This document shows positions 37,104-46,168 of a stretch of DNA of 64,000 bases, one piece after another. This DNA comes from Gammaproteobacteria bacterium (lineage in GTDB: Bacteria > Pseudomonadota > Gammaproteobacteria > Steroidobacterales > GCA-2729495). Below the pieces are notes generated by a model. The model searched no databases. It was given only the letters and a program-made list of their open reading frames with translations, and had not been told where the DNA came from. The position numbers and the translations under genes were made by a program. Position 1 is the first letter of the stretch, and each line of letters opens with the position of its first letter. Location of the stretch: positions 1 through 64,000 of the forward strand of contig VGVH01000001.1 in NCBI GenBank assembly GCA_016874095.1, given 5' to 3'.

Positions 37104-39247
37104 AGCGTCTGCTGATCACCCTGCTCGCCCCGTGGCTCGCAGCGACCTCCGCAGTGGCCGCCGATCCCCTGCGCCCGGAGCAGGCGTTCCGCTACGCCAT
37201 CGACAGCACGGCTGACGCGGTGACGGTCCGCTGGACGATCGAGCCGGACTACTACCTCTATCGCGAGCGCATGAGCTACGCCACCACCACGCCCGGCGTG
37301 GTACTCGGCGATGCCGACATGCCCGAGGGCAAGCCCTACAAGGACGAGTTCTTCGGCGAGATGCACATCTTCCGCGACAGCGTGGACGTGCGCATCCCCG
37401 TGATCGAACGCGGGCAGGGCAGCTTCGAACTGGAGATCCGCTCGCAGGGTTGCGCCGATATCGGCCTTTGTTACCCGCCGCAGAAGTGGCTCGCAGGCGT
37501 CACGCTGCCCTCGAAGCCCACGACACTCGCGAACCTGCTCGCTCCAGTCGTGAGCGGCGACCAGCCGCTGCCGCCGGAGCAGGTCTTCCAGGTCGACGCA
37601 GAACTCGTCGCGCCCGACCGGCTGCGCCTGATCTGGACCGTCAGGAGCGGGTACTACCTGTATCGCGACTCGATCAAGGTGCGCAGCCTGAGCCCCGGCG
37701 TGAGCCTCGCCGAGCCGCAACTGCCGGTCGGCCAGCCGAAGGAAGACGAGTACTGGGGCAAGACCCAGGTCTATTACGAAGAGGCGATCGGCGAGGTCGC
37801 CGTCACCGGCAGCGCCGATCCGCTGCAGATCGAGGTGGAGTATCAGGGCTGCAAGGAAAACAGCATCTGCTATCCGCCGCAGAAGCTGCAGCTCAGCGTG
37901 GCCACTGCCGCCGCCGCGCCCCAGGCCGCAGCGCCTGCGCCGGTTTCCGAGCAGGACGCCTTCGCCGCGCGCATGGCCACGGGCTCGCTCGCCATGGCGA
38001 TGCTGCTCTCGTTCATCGCGGGCCTCGGCCTGTCGCTGTTGCCGTGCTGCTGGCCGATGATCCCGATACTTTCCGGCATCATCGTCGGCGACGGCCGCGA
38101 AATCACGACGCGCCGCTCCTTCGCGCTGTCGGTCGTCTACGTGCTCGGCATGGCTGCCGTCTATGCGGCCGCTGGTGCGGCAGCGGCCGCAGCCGGCCAG
38201 CAGGTGCAGGCCGCGATGCAGACGCCATGGGTCATCGGCGGCGTATCCCTGCTGTTCATCGCGATGGCCCTGTCGATGTTCGGGCTCTTCGAGCTGGCGC
38301 TGCCGGCGCCGATCGCGAACCGGCTGAGCGCCGTGAGCGGCCGACAGAAGTCCGGTACCTACCTCGGCGCTGCCGTGATGGGCGCACTTTCGGCGCTGGT
38401 GGTGTCAGCCTGTGTCGCGCCCCCGCTGGTCGGCGTCCTCACCTTCATCGCCCAGACGGGTGATGTCGCGCGCGGCGGGCTTGCGCTGTTCGCGATGGGC
38501 ATCGGCATGGGCGTGCCGCTGCTCGTCATCGGCGCCTCGGGCGGCAAGCTGCTGCCGAAAGCCGGCCCGTGGATGACCGCGGTGAAGACCGGGTTCGGCT
38601 TCGTGATGCTCGCGCTCGCCGTGTGGATGGCCGATCGCGTCCTGCCCGAGGTCGTGGCCATGCTGGCCTACGCAGCGCTCGCCGTGACGGCTGGCGTGTT
38701 CCTCGGTGCTTTCAGTCCGCTGCTGGCAGAATCGGGCGTGGTCCGGCGCGTCGGCCAGGGAGCAGGACTGCTGCTCGCGCTGTATGGCGCGGCGCTTCTC
38801 GCCGGTGCGCTCGCTGGCGGCACGAACCCGTTGCAGCCGCTCGCCGCCTTCACGGGCGGCGTCACAACCCAGGCAGAGGCAAAACTGACCTTCCGCCGGA
38901 TCAAGACCGTGGCCGATCTCGATGCGGTGCTCGCGGAGGCGAAAGCGGCGAACCGCAGCGTAATGCTCGACTTCTACGCCGACTGGTGCACGTCGTGCAT
39001 CGAGATGGAGCGCTACACCTTCCCCGAGCCTGCGGTGCGCGACTCGCTGGCCGACGTGGTGCTGTTGCAGGCGGACGTCACGGCCAACGACGACGACGAC
39101 AAGGACTTGCTGCAGCGTTTCGGCATCTTCGGTCCACCCACCATCGTGTTCTTCGGGCCGGATGGCGTCGAACGGCGGAATTTCCGCGTCGTCGGCTTCA
39201 AGGCAGCGGAGGAATTCGCCGCCCACGTGCGCCAGGCCGTGAGCTGA
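37100..39247 (+). CDS. dsbD: Thiol:disulfide interchange protein DsbD with duplicated alpha domain
   Basis: A 715-residue protein that passes electrons from cytoplasmic thioredoxin to periplasmic thiols. After a signal peptide (1-20) come two tandem DsbD-alpha domains (about 21-145 and 150-272), each ending in a cysteine pair: QGCADIGLCYPPQKW and QGCKENSICYPPQKL. The 8-TM beta domain follows, with LLPCCWPMIPI and VVSACVAPPLVG, then a C-terminal thioredoxin domain with ADWCTSCIEME. Most DsbDs have one alpha domain. Confidence 0.95.
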   Translation: MKRLLITLLAPWLAATSAVAADPLRPEQAFRYAIDSTADAVTVRWTIEPDYYLYRERMSYATTTPGVVLGDADMPEGKPYKDEFFGEMHIFRDSVDVRIPVIERGQGSFELEIRSQGCADIGLCYPPQKWLAGVTLPSKPTTLANLLAPVVSGDQPLPPEQVFQVDAELVAPDRLRLIWTVRSGYYLYRDSIKVRSLSPGVSLAEPQLPVGQPKEDEYWGKTQVYYEEAIGEVAVTGSADPLQIEVEYQGCKENSICYPPQKLQLSVATAAAAPQAAAPAPVSEQDAFAARMATGSLAMAMLLSFIAGLGLSLLPCCWPMIPILSGIIVGDGREITTRRSFALSVVYVLGMAAVYAAAGAAAAAAGQQVQAAMQTPWVIGGVSLLFIAMALSMFGLFELALPAPIANRLSAVSGRQKSGTYLGAAVMGALSALVVSACVAPPLVGVLTFIAQTGDVARGGLALFAMGIGMGVPLLVIGASGGKLLPKAGPWMTAVKTGFGFVMLALAVWMADRVLPEVVAMLAYAALAVTAGVFLGAFSPLLAESGVVRRVGQGAGLLLALYGAALLAGALAGGTNPLQPLAAFTGGVTTQAEAKLTFRRIKTVADLDAVLAEAKAANRSVMLDFYADWCTSCIEMERYTFPEPAVRDSLADVVLLQADVTANDDDDKDLLQRFGIFGPPTIVFFGPDGVERRNFRVVGFKAAEEFAAHVRQAVS

Positions 39248-39312
39248 CGGCCAAAGGCGCGCTGATCCTGCGCTATCCTCCCGGTCGACTGCCTCGGCAG
39301 GAGGATCGACCG

Positions 39313-39714
39313 GTGATTCGCAGCATTCATCACGTCAATATCGTGGTACGCGATCTCGAGGCAGCCATCGGCTGCTACGAGCGCGTGCTCGGCCTCGCGG
39401 TCACGCGGCGCGACGAGCTGCCCGAACGCGGAGCGCGGCTGGCGCGCTTTCGTCTCGGCGGGTCGTGGCTCGTGCTGGTGCAGCCGACCCGTGCCGACAG
39501 CGTGCCGGGCAGGTTCCTGGCTGCGCACGGCGAGGGCTTGTTCCTGCTGTCGCTGGGCGTGGCTTCGCTCGAAGCCGAGTTCGATCGCCTGGGACCGGGC
39601 GCCGCGGACGGCGAGGTGCGCAGCGGCGCGGATGGCTGGCTGGTGCGTGACCTGGCGCGCGGCTCGACCTGCGGCGCGCTACTGCAGTTCTGCGAGGACG
39701 CGCAGGCAGGCTGA
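39313..39714 (+). CDS. VOC (glyoxalase/bleomycin resistance fold) family protein
   Basis: A 133-residue protein with the VOC start IRSIHHVNIVVRDLEAAIGC and a second half ending TCGALLQFCED. The metal-ligand His near the start is present, but the usual C-terminal Glu is Gln in LLQF, so the metal site may be incomplete. It resembles methylmalonyl-CoA epimerase-like members. GTG 39313 is chosen for its strong AGGAGG 9 bases upstream. Confidence 0.75.
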   Translation: MIRSIHHVNIVVRDLEAAIGCYERVLGLAVTRRDELPERGARLARFRLGGSWLVLVQPTRADSVPGRFLAAHGEGLFLLSLGVASLEAEFDRLGPGAADGEVRSGADGWLVRDLARGSTCGALLQFCEDAQAG

Positions 39715-39783
39715 GACCGCAGCTGTAATTGCCCGCTGAGTTCACCCGTCAGTGCGTGAGCGTCGGCTTGCTACACTGTCAGC

Positions 39784-40437
39784 ATGATCAAGCTGTATAC
39801 GGGACTCGGATCCGGTAACTCCTACAAGGCGGAGCTGCTGCTGCACCTGCTCGCCGTCTCGTACACGCCGGTGCCAGTCAGCATTCCGAAGGGCGAGCAC
39901 CTCGATCCCGCGTTCCTCCGGCTGACGCCCTTCGGGCAGATTCCGGTGCTTGTCGACGGCGACGCCGTATTCACCGATTCCCAGGCGATCCTGTGCTACC
40001 TGGCGCGGGCCTATGGCGGTGCGATGGCGAACCGCTGGCTCCCGATCGAACCCGGGCAGATTGCCGCCGTCATGCGCTGGCTGTCATTTGCCGCAAACGA
40101 AATACAGAACGGTCCGACCATGGCCCGAGCGGCGAAGCTGCTTCGCTGGGCGGTGGATTACGACCGCGCTGTCGCGAGCAGCTATCGCTCACTGCGCCTG
40201 ATGGACCGTCACCTGGCGGGCCGTGACTGGCTCGCTACGGGTGCAGCGAGCATCGCGGACATCGCCTGTTACCCGTACCTGCTGCTCGCCAGCGAGGGCG
40301 GAATCGATACGACGCCGTTCAGCGCCGTGACCGCGTGGATGCGACGGCTGGAATCGCTGCCGGGCTTCTGGCCGATGCCACGCATTCCCAATCTGCCGCC
40401 GGTGCCGCTCGTGCCGTACGAGCGTCTCGCCGACTGA
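39784..40437 (+). CDS. Glutathione S-transferase family protein
   Basis: A 217-residue GST. The N-terminal thioredoxin-like domain reads MIKLYTGLGSGNSYKAELLL, FGQIPVLVDGDAVFTDSQAI (cis-Pro, then the Asp-Ser pair that binds glutathione). The C-terminal helical domain carries the N-capping box ASIADIACYPYL. Substrate unknown; no clear operon partner. Confidence 0.9.
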   Translation: MIKLYTGLGSGNSYKAELLLHLLAVSYTPVPVSIPKGEHLDPAFLRLTPFGQIPVLVDGDAVFTDSQAILCYLARAYGGAMANRWLPIEPGQIAAVMRWLSFAANEIQNGPTMARAAKLLRWAVDYDRAVASSYRSLRLMDRHLAGRDWLATGAASIADIACYPYLLLASEGGIDTTPFSAVTAWMRRLESLPGFWPMPRIPNLPPVPLVPYERLAD

Positions 40438-40456
40438 GGCGCCTATATGCCTGCGT

Positions 40457-41401
40457 TCAGCCCTGCGGGACTTCCGCTGGGCCGTCCAGCCATGCCCGCA
40501 CATCGCGCCCGATGGCAGGACCAGCCTCCTCCACGGCCATGTGCCCGACCTGCGGGTAGCTGATGAAGGTGAGCGACGGCGCATCATGCAGGAGTTCGCG
40601 GAACTCGGCGGCCTGCGTGAACACGGCCGTGGTGTTCTTCTCGCCCCACAGGAGCAGCACGGGCACCCCGATGCTGCGCACCACGCTCTCGATGTCGCCC
40701 GCCTCGTACTGCGACAGGCGGTCGAGCTGCGCCTCCCGATTGCCTTCGCGCCGCCACAGGTCGTGCCAGCGGTCGATGAGCGCGGGCGGCAGGTTCTCAG
40801 GTTGGCCGAACCCGTCGGTCAGCATGGCTTCGGGCAGGGCGCGCGGCAGGAACCGTGCCAGCACATAGACGAAGCGCGGGATCTGCCCGCTGCGCTCCTT
40901 GCGCTCGCGACCCTCGAGCGAACCAGGACTCAGCAGGATCAGCCGCTCGACGCGATCCGGGTGCTTCGCCGTGTAGTGGATCGCCATCGTGCCGCCCATC
41001 GACGTGCCGGCGATGCTGATGCGCTCGAGTCCCAGCTCGTCGATCAGTTTTTCCGTGAGCGCCAGCGTCCGCTCCTGCGTGTAGTCGCCGGTGGGATCGG
41101 GCCCGGTCAGGCCGTGGCTGGTGAAGTCGAAGCGCACGACGCGATAGCGATCACGCAGCGCCTCGACCCAGGGATCCCAGTCGATCATGTTCGAGAAATT
41201 CGCGTGCAGCAGGACCACGGTCGGTCCGCTGCCCTCGTCGCGGTAATGGAAGCGCACGCCGTCGATGGTGACGAAGCGCGACGCGGCGTTCGCGTAACGT
41301 TTCTCGATCTCGGCGCCGGGGATGTCACGCCATAGCCACAGCCCGGAGCCGATGGCGATGACGAGCAGGCCGGCCAGGCCGAACAGTATCCGTCGCAGCA
41401 T
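40457..41401 (-). CDS. Membrane-anchored alpha/beta hydrolase
   Basis: A 314-residue hydrolase with an N-terminal TM anchor (LFGLAGLLVIAIGSGLWLW). Motifs: VVLLHANFSN, RFDFTSHGLTG, nucleophile elbow AGTSMGGTMA, LLLWGEKNTTA and the catalytic His in QVGHMAVEE. It resembles haloalkane dehalogenase/esterase-type alpha/beta hydrolases. Its ATG overlaps the stop of the DGQHR gene (TGATG), so the two are translationally coupled. Confidence 0.85.
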   Translation of the reverse strand: MLRRILFGLAGLLVIAIGSGLWLWRDIPGAEIEKRYANAASRFVTIDGVRFHYRDEGSGPTVVLLHANFSNMIDWDPWVEALRDRYRVVRFDFTSHGLTGPDPTGDYTQERTLALTEKLIDELGLERISIAGTSMGGTMAIHYTAKHPDRVERLILLSPGSLEGRERKERSGQIPRFVYVLARFLPRALPEAMLTDGFGQPENLPPALIDRWHDLWRREGNREAQLDRLSQYEAGDIESVVRSIGVPVLLLWGEKNTTAVFTQAAEFRELLHDAPSLTFISYPQVGHMAVEEAGPAIGRDVRAWLDGPAEVPQG

Positions 41402-42549
41402 CAGGACCTGCTGCGCGCGTCAGATGCCGGACCGCGTGGCTTCACCTCGATCTTCGCGATGCGCGCGAGTTCACGGTGGACGCGGGCGACACGCTCGACC
41501 TGGCCCTTGGCGGCGAAGCGCTCGTAGAACCCGTCGGAACGGAAGTTGCGGACCTCGCCGGCCCAGGGCGCGAGGCGCCTCACCCAGCGCTGCTGGCGGC
41601 CTTCGGCCGGCTCGGCGTCCTCGCGGCAGAGATCCATGCAAACCCGCAGCATCGCCTTGATGGTCACGGGACGCGTGACCATGTAGTTGCTGCTGCCCCA
41701 GGCCTCGCCCCAGACCTTCTCTGCAGCCTTGAGGAAGTCGCGCACGCGCTCGTAGTAGCGATCGGCCTCACGCCGCACGTCGCTCTTGCGTGAAATCGAG
41801 CGCCAGTCCGCCGCCGCCCACTTATGCAGCTCGCTGAACAGCTCAGCCTGCAGGATCCACTTCTCCTGCTTGCTGCGGTTGCCGAGGCGGTTGATCTTGT
41901 AGCGGAGCGGGCTGTCGCCCTCGGAGTAGAGCTTCTCGACCAGCCGCGCGGCGAACTTCTTGTCCGGCGCCGCCCAGGACACGCGCTCGTACAGGTCGAC
42001 GAGGTGGCTCTTGTTGATGCGCGTCGGCGTCGAATTGATGATGACGAACATCTCCGTGGCGAAGTCCTCGCTCCGGCCATCGAAGATCACGCAGGGCACG
42101 TGCATGGTTTTGGCGTCGGCGGGATGGTGCTTGCGGAAGAAATGCAGCGCCGCGAGGCGGTGCTGGCCGTCGATGATGAGGTAGCGGCCGCGCGGCTCCT
42201 CGAGATTGCCGACGTTGTCGTACTGACCCACCGCGTCGAAGCCGAGCTTCTCGCTGGTGAACAAGAGCACCGTGCCCGGGATCGGCGGCTGGCTCACCGC
42301 CGTGTCGTAGAAATTCTTGATGGCGGCGACCTTGGCCTTCGACAGCTGCCGCTGGAAGGCCTTGTCGCCCGACTCGATGCGCGCGATGAACTGCCCGACC
42401 TCGTCGTCGGCCTCGACTTCCTCGGCGGCGATCTTGTCGCCCTCGGCGTAGAAGCGGCTGATGAAGCGGACCTTGGCGAGCAGGTCCTCGGCCGGGTAGG
42501 CCACGAAGTAGAAGACGCTGTCCTTCTGGCGGATGCGGGTCGCGAGCAT
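41401..42549 (-). CDS. DGQHR-domain (DndB-like) protein
   Basis: A 382-residue protein with the diagnostic D-G-Q-H-R at residues 127-131 (GRYLIIDGQHRLAALHFF), followed by MFVIINSTPTRINKSHLVDLY. The domain is shared with DndB, which controls DNA phosphorothioate modification genes, and is related to ParB/sulfiredoxin-like folds. No dndACDE genes are in the window, so this is an orphan and its role is unknown. It is divergent from a toxin-antitoxin pair and coupled to a downstream hydrolase gene. Confidence 0.8.
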   Translation of the reverse strand: MLATRIRQKDSVFYFVAYPAEDLLAKVRFISRFYAEGDKIAAEEVEADDEVGQFIARIESGDKAFQRQLSKAKVAAIKNFYDTAVSQPPIPGTVLLFTSEKLGFDAVGQYDNVGNLEEPRGRYLIIDGQHRLAALHFFRKHHPADAKTMHVPCVIFDGRSEDFATEMFVIINSTPTRINKSHLVDLYERVSWAAPDKKFAARLVEKLYSEGDSPLRYKINRLGNRSKQEKWILQAELFSELHKWAAADWRSISRKSDVRREADRYYERVRDFLKAAEKVWGEAWGSSNYMVTRPVTIKAMLRVCMDLCREDAEPAEGRQQRWVRRLAPWAGEVRNFRSDGFYERFAAKGQVERVARVHRELARIAKIEVKPRGPASDARSRS

Positions 42550-42655
42550 GGTGAGATCATCCGTTGAGGTTCAGGAGGATTCTGCCAGAAGCGGCCGATC
42601 CCGTCATTTCCAGCTCAAATACCTCGATTCCGGAGTCGCCCGGCGCACTGTCGTT

Positions 42656-42674
42656 CTGTACGGTTGATCTGTAC
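42656..42674. promoter_or_regulatory. CTGTAC direct repeat upstream of the antitoxin gene
   Basis: CTGTAC occurs at 42656 and 42669, 13 bp apart, 10 bp before the antitoxin start. It could be the site for autoregulation by the Phd-type antitoxin. Confidence 0.3.
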
Positions 42675-42683
42675 ACTTCAGGA

Positions 42684-42935
42684 ATGAAAAAGATGTCGCA
42701 GGTACCGGTTACCGAGTTGCGCCAGAACCTGCCTGCCTGGCTCGGCCGGGTCCGCAAAGGTGCGCGGCTGGCGATCACCTCCCGCGGCAAGGTCATCGCC
42801 GAACTCTCGCCGCCCGCCAATCAGCAGGCGACAGCCGCCGACGCCGCGCGCGCCTTCCTGCGCGGGAGTGTGCTGCGCTACGACCGGCCTTTCGATCCTG
42901 CCTTCGAGCCGGACGAGTGGGAGATGAACCGTTGA
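42684..42935 (+). CDS. Phd/YefM-type antitoxin
   Basis: An 83-residue protein starting MKKMSQVPVTELRQNLPAWL, the typical Phd/YefM N-terminal DNA-binding part, with TSRGKVIAELSPP. The C-terminal part is acidic (FDPAFEPDEWEMNR), as expected for the segment that binds the toxin. A start at the second Met (42693) is also possible. The stop overlaps the toxin start. Confidence 0.88.
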   Translation: MKKMSQVPVTELRQNLPAWLGRVRKGARLAITSRGKVIAELSPPANQQATAADAARAFLRGSVLRYDRPFDPAFEPDEWEMNR

Positions 42936-43327
42936 TCCTGCTCGATACGCACGTCCTCGTCTGGTGGTTGAACGACCCGGCAAGGCTGCCCGCGCGGGCG
43001 CGCCGGGCGATCTCGAAGCGTCCCGCGCCCGGTTCACTGGGCGTATCGGCGATCAGCCTGTTCGAGTTGGCGACGCTCGTGCGGCGAGAACGGGTTCGGC
43101 TGAAGTCGAGCCTGGAGGACTGGCTCGCCAACCTGAAGCTGCTGGCAGAATTGAGCGTGCTGCCGGTCACGGCCGATATCGCGCTCAGCGCGGGCAACCT
43201 GGCGGAGACACTGCCGGGCGACCCGGTCGACCGGGTCATCATCGCCACGGCGCTCGACGAACAGGTTCGCCTGGTGACTGGCGACGCCCGCATCCGCAAG
43301 TCGGGCCTGGTCGAGACGGTGTGGTGA
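42932..43327 (+). CDS. PIN-domain toxin (VapC-like)
   Basis: A 131-residue PIN ribonuclease. The acidic active-site residues are in ILLDTHVLVWWL, SAISLFELATL and DPVDRVIIATALDEQVRLVTGDARI (over adjacent segments). TTG 42932, inside the antitoxin stop (TTGA) and preceded by GGGAGA, gives the family start MILLDTHV; GTG 42917 is an alternative. Type II toxin-antitoxin with the upstream gene. Confidence 0.88.
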   Translation: MILLDTHVLVWWLNDPARLPARARRAISKRPAPGSLGVSAISLFELATLVRRERVRLKSSLEDWLANLKLLAELSVLPVTADIALSAGNLAETLPGDPVDRVIIATALDEQVRLVTGDARIRKSGLVETVW

Positions 43328-43520
43328 CTCAGGGGCGCTTCTGACTCGCCCGCTCGTCCCCTCAGGCGGCAATCCAGCCCGGCTTGACCACCGCCCCGCG
43401 CCAAGCGCCCAATACCCGACCGCGCCGAGACAGCCGCCGCACAGCATGCCCTCGCGGCCGGGTGCGGCGCAGGGGGCAGCACGAACCGGACGCGGATCAA
43501 CGGACGACGGAGGACGCTTC

Positions 43521-45242
43521 ATGAACTGTCTGGACAGCAAGGGGTGGCGGATCGGGCTGGTGCTGCTGGCGGCTGCGGCCGGCGGTTGCGCGCAGGACTC
43601 CGGCAGCGACGGGCCGGCCGCCGAGCTGGCGCTGCGGAACGCCGCGGTCTACACCGTCGACGGCGCGCGCCGCTGGGCCGAGGCGGTCGCGATCCGCGAC
43701 GGGCGCATCGTGTTTGTCGGCACCGACCGCGACCTGCAGGCGCACCTCGGCCCGCAGACCCGCGTCGTCGACCTCGAAGGCCGCATGCTGCTGCCGGGCT
43801 TCCAGGACGTGCACATCCACCCGATCAGCGGCGGCATGGAAGCCAATGCCTGCGACCTCAACGGCCTCAACGGGGTCGACGCCTACGTGGCCGCAATCAA
43901 GGCGTACGCCGACGCGAACCCGGGCGACGGCTGGATCAAGGGCGGCGGCTGGCTGTTGTCGGCGTTCGGGCCCGGCGGCATCGCGCGCAAGGAACTCATC
44001 GACGCCGTGGTGCCGGACCGGCCGGTGATGCTCTACAGCGCCGACGGCCACACGCTGTGGGTGAACAGCAAGGCGCTGGAGATTGCGGGAATCACGAACG
44101 AGACGCCCGACCCGCCGGACGGCCGCATCGACCGCGATCCCGCGACCGGCGCCGCGCTCGGCAGCCTGCAGGAAGGCGCGGACCGCCTTGTGGCGGAGCA
44201 TGCGCCGCCGGCTACCGCCGCGGAGCGCGAGGCGGGTTTGCGTTACGCGATCAAGATGCTGAACGGCTACGGCATCACGTCCGTCCAGGACGCGTCCGTC
44301 GTCGAGGACGACCTGAAGGCGTACCGTGCGCTCGACAGCAAGGGCGAGCTGAGCCTGAAGGTCGTCGCCTCGCTCTGGTGGGAGCGCGCCGCGGGCCTCG
44401 AGCAGGTCGACGAGATCCTGCGCCTGCGCCGCGAGTACACGACCGGCCACGTGGATGCGGGCACCGTGAAGGTCATGCAGGACGGCGTGATGGAGAACTA
44501 CACCGCCGCGATGCTCGAGCCCTACCTGCTCCCGGGCGAGGTGCGCGGCATCCCGATGGTGGACCCGGAAAAGCTCAAGGGCATCGTAACGCGGCTCGAC
44601 GCCGAGGGCTTCCAGGTGCACTTCCACGCGATCGGCGATGCGGCGATCCGCCAGTCGCTCGATGCCGTCGCTGCGGCGCGCGCCGCCAACGGCGACCGCG
44701 ACCACCGCCACCACATCTCGCACCTGCAGCTCATCCATCCCGACGACGTCCCGCGCTTTCGCCAGCTCGGCGTCGTGGCCAACTTCCAGCCGCTGTGGGC
44801 GATGAACGACCCGTACATCGTCGACCTGACGGTGCCCTTCATCGGGCCGCAGCGCTCGCAATGGCTTTACCAGATCGGGTCCGTCCAGCGCAGCGGTGCC
44901 GTCGTCGCCTTCGGCAGCGACTGGTCGGTGTCGAGCGCGAACCCGTTCGAGGAGATGGAGACGGCGGTGACGCGCCTCGGCGCGCTCGGGGAGACGACCA
45001 CGCCGTTGCTTCCCACCGAGGCCATCGGTCTCCCTGAAGCCATTGCCGCCTTCACCATCAACGCCGCGTACACCAACCACGACGAGCGGGACACCGGCTC
45101 GATCGAGGTCGGCAAGCGCGCCAACCTCATCGTGCTCGACCGCAACCTGTTCGCCATCCCGCCGGTCGAGATCTCGGAGACGAAGGCGCTGGTGACGCTC
45201 TTCGAGGGCCAGGTGGTGCACGGAGACCTGGCGGCGCTGTGA
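43521..45242 (+). CDS. YtcJ-like amidohydrolase lipoprotein
   Basis: A 573-residue metal-dependent hydrolase with a lipoprotein signal ending AAAAGGC. Amidohydrolase motifs are the HxH in FQDVHIHPISGG, KVMQDGVMENYT, QVHFHAIGDAAIR, HHISHLQLIHPDD and the catalytic Asp in AFGSDWSVSSANPFEEM. YtcJ-like enzymes hydrolyse N-formyl or amide compounds; the substrate here is unknown. Start ATG 43521 with GGAGGA upstream. First gene of a four-gene operon; the next start (GTG) overlaps its stop. Confidence 0.88.
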   Translation: MNCLDSKGWRIGLVLLAAAAGGCAQDSGSDGPAAELALRNAAVYTVDGARRWAEAVAIRDGRIVFVGTDRDLQAHLGPQTRVVDLEGRMLLPGFQDVHIHPISGGMEANACDLNGLNGVDAYVAAIKAYADANPGDGWIKGGGWLLSAFGPGGIARKELIDAVVPDRPVMLYSADGHTLWVNSKALEIAGITNETPDPPDGRIDRDPATGAALGSLQEGADRLVAEHAPPATAAEREAGLRYAIKMLNGYGITSVQDASVVEDDLKAYRALDSKGELSLKVVASLWWERAAGLEQVDEILRLRREYTTGHVDAGTVKVMQDGVMENYTAAMLEPYLLPGEVRGIPMVDPEKLKGIVTRLDAEGFQVHFHAIGDAAIRQSLDAVAAARAANGDRDHRHHISHLQLIHPDDVPRFRQLGVVANFQPLWAMNDPYIVDLTVPFIGPQRSQWLYQIGSVQRSGAVVAFGSDWSVSSANPFEEMETAVTRLGALGETTTPLLPTEAIGLPEAIAAFTINAAYTNHDERDTGSIEVGKRANLIVLDRNLFAIPPVEISETKALVTLFEGQVVHGDLAAL

Positions 45243-46159
45243 CGCGGCTGCTGGCGAGCTCTGTGGTGCGCGGCAGTCGCCAGGGGGAGAGCCACGGTGG
45301 CCTCTATCGGATCGACTTCGAGGCCGGCACGGTGGTACAGGCGCTCGACTGGAACACGATGGACATCGACTGGCAGGGGCGCGGCTGGGACCGCGGCCTG
45401 CGCGGTATCGCCTTCGACGGCGACACCGTGTACGTCGCGGCCAGCGACGAGCTCTTCGCGTACACGCCGGACTTCGCCCTCCTCGGCTCCTGGCGCAGCC
45501 CCTGGCTCAAGCACTGCCACGAGATCTGCGTACACGAGCGCACGCTGTTCCTCACCTCCACCGGCTTCGACAGCATCCTCGGCTTCGACCTGGACGGCCG
45601 GCGTTTCATCTGGGGCCTGCAGGTGACGCACGGCCCTGGCGGCGACTTCACGGGCGCACCCTTCGACCCGGCGTCGCGCCACGGCCCACCGGCGCGCAAC
45701 ACGCTGCATCTGAACAACGTGCACTGCGCGCCGGGCGGCATGCACATCAGCGGGTTGCGCACGGGCGGCATCCTGCTCTTCAACGGGCGCCTCATCAGCC
45801 GTTGGGTCAGCCTGCCCGAGGGCATCCACAACGCGCGCCCGTTCCGCGACGGCGTCCTGTTCAACGACACGCAGGCGGACACCGTGCGCTGGGTCTCCCG
45901 GCAGCAGGAGGAGCAGGCGCTGCCGGTGCCGCGCTACGAGGCGTCGCAACTGACGCACACGGAGCTCGACGACTCGCGGATCGCGCGCCAGGGATTCGCG
46001 CGCGGCCTGTGCGTGCTCGACGACGACATCGTCGCCGGGGGCTCCTCCCCCTCGACCATCAGCCTGTACGACATGGCCCGCGGGCGCCGCCTGCGGCAGG
46101 TCACCCTCACGTTCGACGTGCGCAACGCGATCCACGGGCTCGCGCCCTGGCCGTACTGA
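45239..46159 (+). CDS. Predicted beta-propeller protein of unknown function
   Basis: A 306-residue protein without signal peptide. Repeating short strands of the DGDTVYVAASDELFAYTPDF and TLFLTSTGFDSILGFDLDG type suggest a propeller. HLNNVHCAPGGMHISGLRTG recalls the DUF4915 family, but I am not sure. Second in the operon between the amidohydrolase and the MetF-like gene. No catalytic motif recognised. Confidence 0.65.
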   Translation: MTRLLASSVVRGSRQGESHGGLYRIDFEAGTVVQALDWNTMDIDWQGRGWDRGLRGIAFDGDTVYVAASDELFAYTPDFALLGSWRSPWLKHCHEICVHERTLFLTSTGFDSILGFDLDGRRFIWGLQVTHGPGGDFTGAPFDPASRHGPPARNTLHLNNVHCAPGGMHISGLRTGGILLFNGRLISRWVSLPEGIHNARPFRDGVLFNDTQADTVRWVSRQQEEQALPVPRYEASQLTHTELDDSRIARQGFARGLCVLDDDIVAGGSSPSTISLYDMARGRRLRQVTLTFDVRNAIHGLAPWPY

Positions 46160-46168
46160 GGCAGCCGC

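Noticed and set aside
42917-42934. GTG 42917 as the PIN toxin start
   Set aside because: TTG 42932 gives the family N-terminus MILLDTHV, overlaps the antitoxin stop and has GGGAGA upstream. GTG cannot be fully excluded.
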